Part shown: positions 6,206-10,358 of the stretch, in pieces | Layout of the letters: the number at the start of each line of letters is the position of its first letter | Position numbering within the stretch: the stretch's first letter is position 1 | Assembly: GCA_047639615.1 (NCBI GenBank) | Contig: JBLIOL010000202.1 | Location: 1-10,358 of the forward strand | Length of the DNA: 10,358 nt | Reading direction: 5' to 3' | Source: CAYWNK01 sp047639615 | GTDB taxonomy: Bacteria > Planctomycetota > UBA1135 > GCA-002686595 | Translations under genes and position numbers: made by a program | The notes under the pieces: generated by a model | Database searches by the model: none | What the model saw: the letters and a program-made list of their open reading frames with translations, nothing else | Told to the model about the DNA's origin: nothing

Positions 6206-8266
6206 ATGACAGACGTAGTCCTATACATCGCCGGCGCCTCCGCCGTGTTTGCCCTCGTGATCGCCTTTGTGAAATACAAGGGCATCATGCAACGCGACGC
6301 CGGCACGCAGGAGATGCAAGACATCTCCAAGCTGGTCCAAGAAGGCGCCGCCGCCTTCCTGCGCGCGGAATACACCTGGCTCTTCTTCTTCGTAGTTGCC
6401 GTCGCTGGCGCCATCTACTCGGTTGACGTTCCCGGACTCGGCCCGCTAACGGCGCTCGCCTTCGTCACCGGCGCCCTCGCGTCGGGGATTGCAGGCTGGA
6501 TCGGCATGCACACGGCCACGCGCGCCGCGGTGCGTACCTGCCAAGCTGCCACCAAGAGTTTGAACGAGGCCCTCGAGGTCTCCTTCGCCTCCGGCATCGT
6601 CATGGGCATGTGCGTGGTCGGCCTCGGCCTGCTCGGCGTGGTGGGCTTCACCTTCGCCTACGCCACTGACGGCGTCATCGACCAAGCGGTCCTCGCCAAC
6701 GTGCTGGGCTTCTCCTTCGGCGCTTCCTCGATCGCCCTCTTCGCTCGCGTAGGCGGCGGCATCTTCACCAAGGCTGCCGACGTCGGCGCCGACCTGGTGG
6801 GCAAGATCGAAGCCGGCATCCCCGAGGATGACCCGCGCAACCCCGGCACCATCGCTGACAACGTTGGCGACAACGTGGGCGACGTGGCCGGCATGGGTGC
6901 TGACCTGTTCGAGTCCTACGTGGGTTCGATCATCGCAGCCATGACCCTTGGCGTCTTCGCCTACTCCGCCAACAGCACCGGGGTCGCCATGCTGCCCCTG
7001 ACCGTGGCCTTCATCGGCATCTTCGGTTCCTTCGTCGGCACCTTCTTTGTCAAGAGCAAGGACGAGCACGGCCTGCACTCGGCCCTCTTCCGCGGCCTGA
7101 TCGTGGCCTCCATCGTGACCCTCGCCGGTACCGCCGGCGTGCTCTTCGGTGGCGCCCTCGACCTGCCCGAGCTGCTCAGCAACGGCAAGGCCGCTGGCCC
7201 GGCCCTCTTCTACGCCATCCTCGCTGGTCTTGTTGCCGGCGTGCTGATCGGCAAGGTCACCGAGTACTACACGGCCATGGAGGGCAAGCCCGCCCAGTAC
7301 ATCGCCAAGCAGTCCAACACCGGTGCTGCCACCAACATCATCCACGGCCTCGCCACCGGCATGGAGTCGGTCGCCCTGCCCGTGGTCCTGATCTGCCTCG
7401 CGATCTTCGTGTCCTACGATCAGGCTGGCGTCTACGGCGTCGCCCTGTCCGCGGTCGGCATGCTCTCCACCCTGGGCTACTCCCTGGGCATCGACGCTTT
7501 CGGCCCTGTGGCCGACAACGCCGGCGGCCTGGCCGAGATGGCCAAGATGGACGAGTCCGTGCGCAAGAGCACCGACGCCCTGGACGCCGTGGGTAACACC
7601 ACCGCTGCCATCGGCAAGGGCTTCGCGATCGGCTCCGCCGCACTCACCGCCCTGGCACTCTTCAGCGCGTACTGCCTGGCAGCCGAGCCCGGTACCGCTG
7701 GCGGCCTGGTGCTCAACATCTCCCAGCCGATGGTCATGATCGGCATGCTGATCGGTGGCGCTCTGCCCTTCCTCTTCAGCGCCATGACCATGCGCGCCGT
7801 GGGCAAGGCAGCCTTCGACATGGTGGAAGAGATTCGTCGTCAGTTCCGCGAGGAGCCCGGCATCCTGGCAGGCACCGTCAAGCCCGACGCCGCCCGCTGC
7901 GTGGCGATCTCCACCAAGGGTTCCCTGCGCCAGATGGTGCTGCCCGGCATCCTGGCCATCGCCGCTCCCATCCTGATGGGCAAGTTCGTCGGAGTTGACG
8001 CTCTCGGCGGCATGCTTGCTGGCGCTCTTGTGAGCGGCATCATGATGGCCATCTTCATGTCCAACGCCGGTGGCGTCTGGGACAACGCCAAGAAGTTCAT
8101 CGAGAACGGTGGCGAAGGCGGCAAGGGCTCGGATGCCCACGCCGCAGCTGTGGTCGGCGACACCGTCGGCGACCCCTTCAAGGACACGTCCGGCCCCTCA
8201 CTGAACATCCTGGTCAAACTGATGACCGTGGTGGCCTTGGTGTTCCTGCCCTGGTTCCTGGCGTAA
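6206..8266 (+). CDS. hppA: Membrane-bound ion-pumping pyrophosphatase (K+-dependent type)
   Basis: The 686-residue, roughly 16-helix membrane protein hydrolyses pyrophosphate and pumps H+ and/or Na+ across the membrane. Substrate and metal sites are present: FTKAADVGADLVGK (187-200), DDPRNPGTIADNVGDNVGD (208-226), GPVADNAGG (433-441) and NAGGVWDNAKK (620-630), then HAAAVVGDTVGDPFKDT (645-661). GNTTAAIGK (463-471) has Ala at 467, where K+-independent enzymes have Lys, so K+ dependence is expected. The semi-conserved Glu is E236 in DLFESY, the position found in Na+-pumping members, whereas plant H+ enzymes carry it one helix turn later; Na+ or dual Na+/H+ transport is therefore likely but not proven. 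One deviation is G214, where most members have Ala in the DPRNPATIADN motif. Codon choice is strongly biased to C-ending codons, suggesting high expression. ATG 6206 matches the family N-terminus. Confidence 0.97.
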   Translation: MTDVVLYIAGASAVFALVIAFVKYKGIMQRDAGTQEMQDISKLVQEGAAAFLRAEYTWLFFFVVAVAGAIYSVDVPGLGPLTALAFVTGALASGIAGWIGMHTATRAAVRTCQAATKSLNEALEVSFASGIVMGMCVVGLGLLGVVGFTFAYATDGVIDQAVLANVLGFSFGASSIALFARVGGGIFTKAADVGADLVGKIEAGIPEDDPRNPGTIADNVGDNVGDVAGMGADLFESYVGSIIAAMTLGVFAYSANSTGVAMLPLTVAFIGIFGSFVGTFFVKSKDEHGLHSALFRGLIVASIVTLAGTAGVLFGGALDLPELLSNGKAAGPALFYAILAGLVAGVLIGKVTEYYTAMEGKPAQYIAKQSNTGAATNIIHGLATGMESVALPVVLICLAIFVSYDQAGVYGVALSAVGMLSTLGYSLGIDAFGPVADNAGGLAEMAKMDESVRKSTDALDAVGNTTAAIGKGFAIGSAALTALALFSAYCLAAEPGTAGGLVLNISQPMVMIGMLIGGALPFLFSAMTMRAVGKAAFDMVEEIRRQFREEPGILAGTVKPDAARCVAISTKGSLRQMVLPGILAIAAPILMGKFVGVDALGGMLAGALVSGIMMAIFMSNAGGVWDNAKKFIENGGEGGKGSDAHAAAVVGDTVGDPFKDTSGPSLNILVKLMTVVALVFLPWFLA

Positions 8267-8286
8267 TGCGCCGACCGCTTTTTGCC

Positions 8287-8292
8287 TAGAAT
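8287..8292 (+). promoter_or_regulatory. Candidate -10 element upstream of rsfS
   Basis: TAGAAT is a good -10 match 21 bp after the pyrophosphatase stop; the nearest sequence at -35 spacing (TAATGC, 8264-8269, 17 bp away) is poor. Transcription would begin at about 8299, just before the GTG at 8302, leaving either a near-leaderless GTG start or a 65-nt leader to the ATC at 8365. Confidence 0.35.
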
Positions 8293-8301
8293 ACTCCGCC
8301 G

Positions 8302-8742
8302 GTGCGGACGAGTCTCATCAGAGGCTCGGCCACGCCGGCGGATCCTATTTCGGAGGACCTTCCAATCGACTCCCGCTCTCTAGCCGCTGCTGCGGCCTCC
8401 CTCGCCCACGACAAGAAAGGTGAGGACATCCACGTCTACGACGTGGGCGATCAAATCAAAGTCGCCGACTACTTCGTGGTAGTCACAGGCACCAGCCGCC
8501 CCCATGTACGCGCCCTCTACGACGAACTCCACGTTCGCCTGAAGGCCGCCGGGGAACGTCACGCCCGCGCCGAAGGTGCGGACCTGGGCTGGTGGGTGCT
8601 ACTCGACTACGGCGACGTGGTCATTCACCTGCTGCAGCCCGAGGCGCGCGAGTTCTACGGGCTCGACACGCTCTACGAGGACTGCGAGAAGGTCGACTGG
8701 ACAACAGTTGAGCTTCCCGCCATTCCTGAGCGCGTTCTGTAG
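8302..8742 (+). CDS. rsfS: Ribosome silencing factor RsfS (Iojap/YbeB family)
   Basis: RsfS binds ribosomal protein uL14 on the large subunit and blocks subunit joining during starvation. The 146-residue frame carries the family core: GEDIHVYDV (40-48), ADYFVVVTGTSRPHVRAL (55-72), and WWVLLDYGDVVIHLLQPEAREFYGL split at 97-121, then LDTLY. From the GTG at 8302 the protein has about 20 extra N-terminal residues compared with E. coli, and that GTG lacks a Shine-Dalgarno. The strongest Shine-Dalgarno in the window, GGAGGA (8352-8357), lies 7 nt before an in-frame ATC at 8365; starting there would give a normal N-terminus (125 residues). No ATG, GTG or TTG lies in frame between 8302 and the conserved core. 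A C-terminal extension of about 20 residues (EDCEKVDWTTVELPAIPERVL) is present. The usual neighbours nadD or rlmH are not adjacent. Confidence 0.93.
   Translation: MRTSLIRGSATPADPISEDLPIDSRSLAAAAASLAHDKKGEDIHVYDVGDQIKVADYFVVVTGTSRPHVRALYDELHVRLKAAGERHARAEGADLGWWVLLDYGDVVIHLLQPEAREFYGLDTLYEDCEKVDWTTVELPAIPERVL
8352..8357 (+). promoter_or_regulatory. Strong Shine-Dalgarno inside the annotated rsfS frame
   Basis: GGAGGA lies 50 nt inside the frame opened by GTG 8302 and 7 nt upstream of ATC 8365. The spacing is ideal for initiation at 8365 and no standard start codon is near, which is the basis for proposing an ATC start. Confidence 0.5.
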
Positions 8743-8807
8743 TCGATCCTATCCCCGGGGCGACGGTTGGGAATTCCCTCCTACCCCCCGGGCACATGGT
8801 CGATAGC

Positions 8808-8839
8808 TTGGGGGCTCGGGTATCTACCCGAGCCCCCAA
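8808..8839. repeat. Perfect 15-bp inverted repeat at the DUF255 gene start
   Basis: TTGGGGGCTCGGGTA (8808-8822) and its exact reverse complement (8825-8839) flank a 2-bp centre. The last base is the A of the ATG at 8839. The RNA hairpin would be very stable and would bury the ribosome-binding region. It may instead end the rsfS transcript, although no T-run follows on the plus strand, or be a dimeric protein site. Confidence 0.75.
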
Positions 8840-8847
8840 TGCATTGG
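8836..8847. repeat. 12-bp palindrome over the DUF255 start codon
   Basis: CCAATGCATTGG is a perfect palindrome that contains the start codon ATG 8839-8841 and shares its left end with the larger inverted repeat before it. The two cannot form cruciforms at the same time. Confidence 0.6.
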
Positions 8848-10358
8848 CACCCATGGAACGAGGCGACCTTCGCCCGAGCGCAGGAGCGCGGCACGCCGGT
8901 TTTCCTGGTCCTGAGCGCAGCCTGGTGCCGCTTCAGCGCCCAATTCCAAGCGGGTCCCCTTCAGGATGAGCGCGTCAAGACGCTGCTCTCCGAGAGCTTC
9001 GTGTGCGTGCAGGTGGACAAGGATGAACACCCCGAGGTCGACCGCGAGTTCCGCGGCGGCGGCTGGCCGAGCCTGGTCTGGCTGAGCGGCGATCGACGTG
9101 TGCTGCATCGCGCCGGCGCGCTGAGTGCCGACGCGCTGCTCAAGACGGCCCGCGCACTGATCCAGGGCGCTGACGAAGACCCGGCCGGGAAGGACACGGC
9201 CCAGCCCGATGACGGGCTCTCCCTGGCCATCGTCGATGACGTACAAGCCATGCTACTGGCGGCCTCCGATCCGGAGTACGGCGGCTGGGGCAAGCGCCAG
9301 AAGTTCCCCCACCCCGAGGCCCTGCACTTCGCCATGGTGCGTTGGAGCCAAACCGGTGATGCGCCCACCCTCGAACTGGTAACGCGCACCCTGCGACACA
9401 TGCAGGCCAGTCCGATCTACGACTCCGTGGAGGGCGGCTTCTTCCGTTACGCACGCCGCGCGGATTGGAGCGAGCCCCACCACCAGAAGATGCTGGGCTC
9501 CAACGCTCAACGCTTGATGGCCTATGTGGAGGCCTACCAGGTACTCGGCGACGCGGCCTTCGCGAAGACCGCCGAAGGCATCGTCGACTGGATGCAGGAC
9601 ACCTTGCTGGATGCGGAGACGGGCGCCTTCCGCGCGAGTCAGGACGAGGACCCGGAGTACTTCCACCTCAGCTCACGCAAGGCGCGCGCCGCGCGCAAAG
9701 CGCCCGAGTGCGATCCGCGCATCGTCACCGAGCGCAATGCTCACGTGGTCTGCGCGCTACTGAAGGGCGGCCTGGTGCTCGAGCGCGAGAGCTGGACCCA
9801 GACCGCCGTGACCACCCTCGATTTCCTGTGCGATGAGCTGATCGACAAGCGTTCCGGCGTGCACAACTACTGGGATGGCGCGCCGAACCTCAGCGGCCTG
9901 CTGCTGGATCAAGCGACGCTTCTGCGAGCCATGGTCGAGGCCGTGCACTACGCCGGCGAAAACCGCTTCCTGGCGCCTGCTCTGGCCTTGGCCGAGTACA
10001 CGCTGGCTGAGCACAGCTCCCCCACCGGCAGTCTCTTCGAACGCCTGCAAGACCGCACCCCCCAAGGCGCGCCGGGCGAGCGCAACGAGACCCTGCCGGC
10101 CAACGCCATCTTCGCCAGCGCGCTCATGCGCCTCGGGCACCTGCTCGGCCGCGAAGACCTGCGCGAACGCTCGCGCCAGATCCTGGCTGCCTTCGCGCCC
10201 AGCTACCGACGCTACGGCCACTTCATCGCCGACTACGGTCGCGCCGTGGACCTGCTCTACCACCCGCCCGTGCATGTGATCGTGGTGGGCGACCGCGAGC
10301 ATGACCTAACCCGCGCCTTGCGCCAGGCTGCCCTGCGGCCCTACGTGGCGAGCCGCGT
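8839..10358 (+). CDS. DUF255 thioredoxin-fold and six-hairpin protein (YyaL/SPATA20-like), 3' end missing
   Basis: The frame runs from ATG 8839 off the window end with 506 residues visible. The N-terminal part (1-110) is a DUF255 thioredoxin-like domain: WHPWNEATF, FLVLSAAWCRFS (22-33), VDKDEHPEVD (59-68) and the GGWP cis-proline (74-77). The family CHWC motif reads CRFS here, so C30 stays and the second Cys is S33. From about 135 comes the (alpha/alpha)-barrel part seen in N-acylglucosamine 2-epimerase-like folds: DPEYGGWGKRQKFPHP (144-159), GGFFRY (199-204), PHHQKML (213-219), then helix pairs. The biochemical role of this family is unknown. The usual N-terminal segment before the WxxW motif (SPYLLQHAHNPVD in classical members) is absent, as in a shorter subfamily. 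The frame is open back to the rsfS stop, with TTG 8767 as another start, but the upstream residues do not resemble the family. Confidence 0.85.
   Translation, partial: MHWHPWNEATFARAQERGTPVFLVLSAAWCRFSAQFQAGPLQDERVKTLLSESFVCVQVDKDEHPEVDREFRGGGWPSLVWLSGDRRVLHRAGALSADALLKTARALIQGADEDPAGKDTAQPDDGLSLAIVDDVQAMLLAASDPEYGGWGKRQKFPHPEALHFAMVRWSQTGDAPTLELVTRTLRHMQASPIYDSVEGGFFRYARRADWSEPHHQKMLGSNAQRLMAYVEAYQVLGDAAFAKTAEGIVDWMQDTLLDAETGAFRASQDEDPEYFHLSSRKARAARKAPECDPRIVTERNAHVVCALLKGGLVLERESWTQTAVTTLDFLCDELIDKRSGVHNYWDGAPNLSGLLLDQATLLRAMVEAVHYAGENRFLAPALALAEYTLAEHSSPTGSLFERLQDRTPQGAPGERNETLPANAIFASALMRLGHLLGREDLRERSRQILAAFAPSYRRYGHFIADYGRAVDLLYHPPVHVIVVGDREHDLTRALRQAALRPYVASR

Noticed and set aside
6446..8140. 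A 564-codon open frame on the minus strand opposite the pyrophosphatase
   Set aside because: The product is His/Gly/Asp/Glu-rich without recognisable fold and mirrors the strong codon bias of the highly conserved pyrophosphatase gene.
8260..8283. Rho-independent terminator after the pyrophosphatase gene
   Set aside because: A TTTTT run is present (8279-8283), but the only stem before it is 4 bp (GGCG/CGCC), ends 6 nt short of the T-run and overlaps the stop codon.

Overview
The window is a compact, GC-rich bacterial chromosome segment with ten protein-coding genes, two of them cut by the window edges. No RNA gene, insertion sequence or CRISPR array was seen. A high-GC, Gram-negative-type environmental bacterium fits the content: membrane pyrophosphatase, DedA, RsfS, an exported TPR-like protein and a DUF255 protein. 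The phylum cannot be fixed from this sequence; Planctomycetota or a similar deep lineage is only a guess.

Layout. (1) 1-876, plus strand: 3' part of a beta-propeller gene (SMP-30/NHL type). (2) 2532-908, minus strand: a hipBA toxin-antitoxin operon converging on the propeller gene. (3) 2533-2795: a short AT-rich, divergent control region. It carries five 16-bp dyads of the form ATCA-N4-TGAT, centred 41, 10, 62 and 41 bp apart, all close to whole helical turns. This is the probable HipB operator array and the strongest regulatory signal in the window. (4) 2796-5286, plus strand: a three-gene, translationally coupled operon of ABC ATPase, six-helix membrane subunit with a large extracytoplasmic insert, and exported TPR-like protein. 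A candidate promoter for it lies inside the dyad array. (5) 5326-6054: a DedA-family membrane protein. (6) 6206-8266: a K+-dependent-type membrane pyrophosphatase, with a good promoter at the end of the DedA gene and a structured leader of about 120 nt. (7) 8302-8742: the ribosome silencing factor RsfS, whose best ribosome-binding site points to an ATC codon rather than the upstream GTG. (8) 8839-window end: a DUF255/thioredoxin-fold plus six-hairpin protein with one active-site cysteine missing, preceded by a perfect 15-bp inverted repeat that reaches into its start codon.

How the genes may fit together. HipBA (translation arrest by kinase), RsfS (ribosome subunit silencing) and the ion-pumping pyrophosphatase (energy saving from PPi) all belong to low-energy or growth-arrest physiology, but nothing shows that they are co-regulated. 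The only direct evidence for shared control is the dyad array between hipBA and the ABC operon: the outermost dyad covers the predicted ABC transcription start and the innermost lies directly upstream of the hipB start codon. No clearly new multi-gene system is visible. The most unusual items are the helically phased operator array, the possible ATC start of rsfS, the palindromes at the DUF255 gene start, and the CxxS change in that protein.
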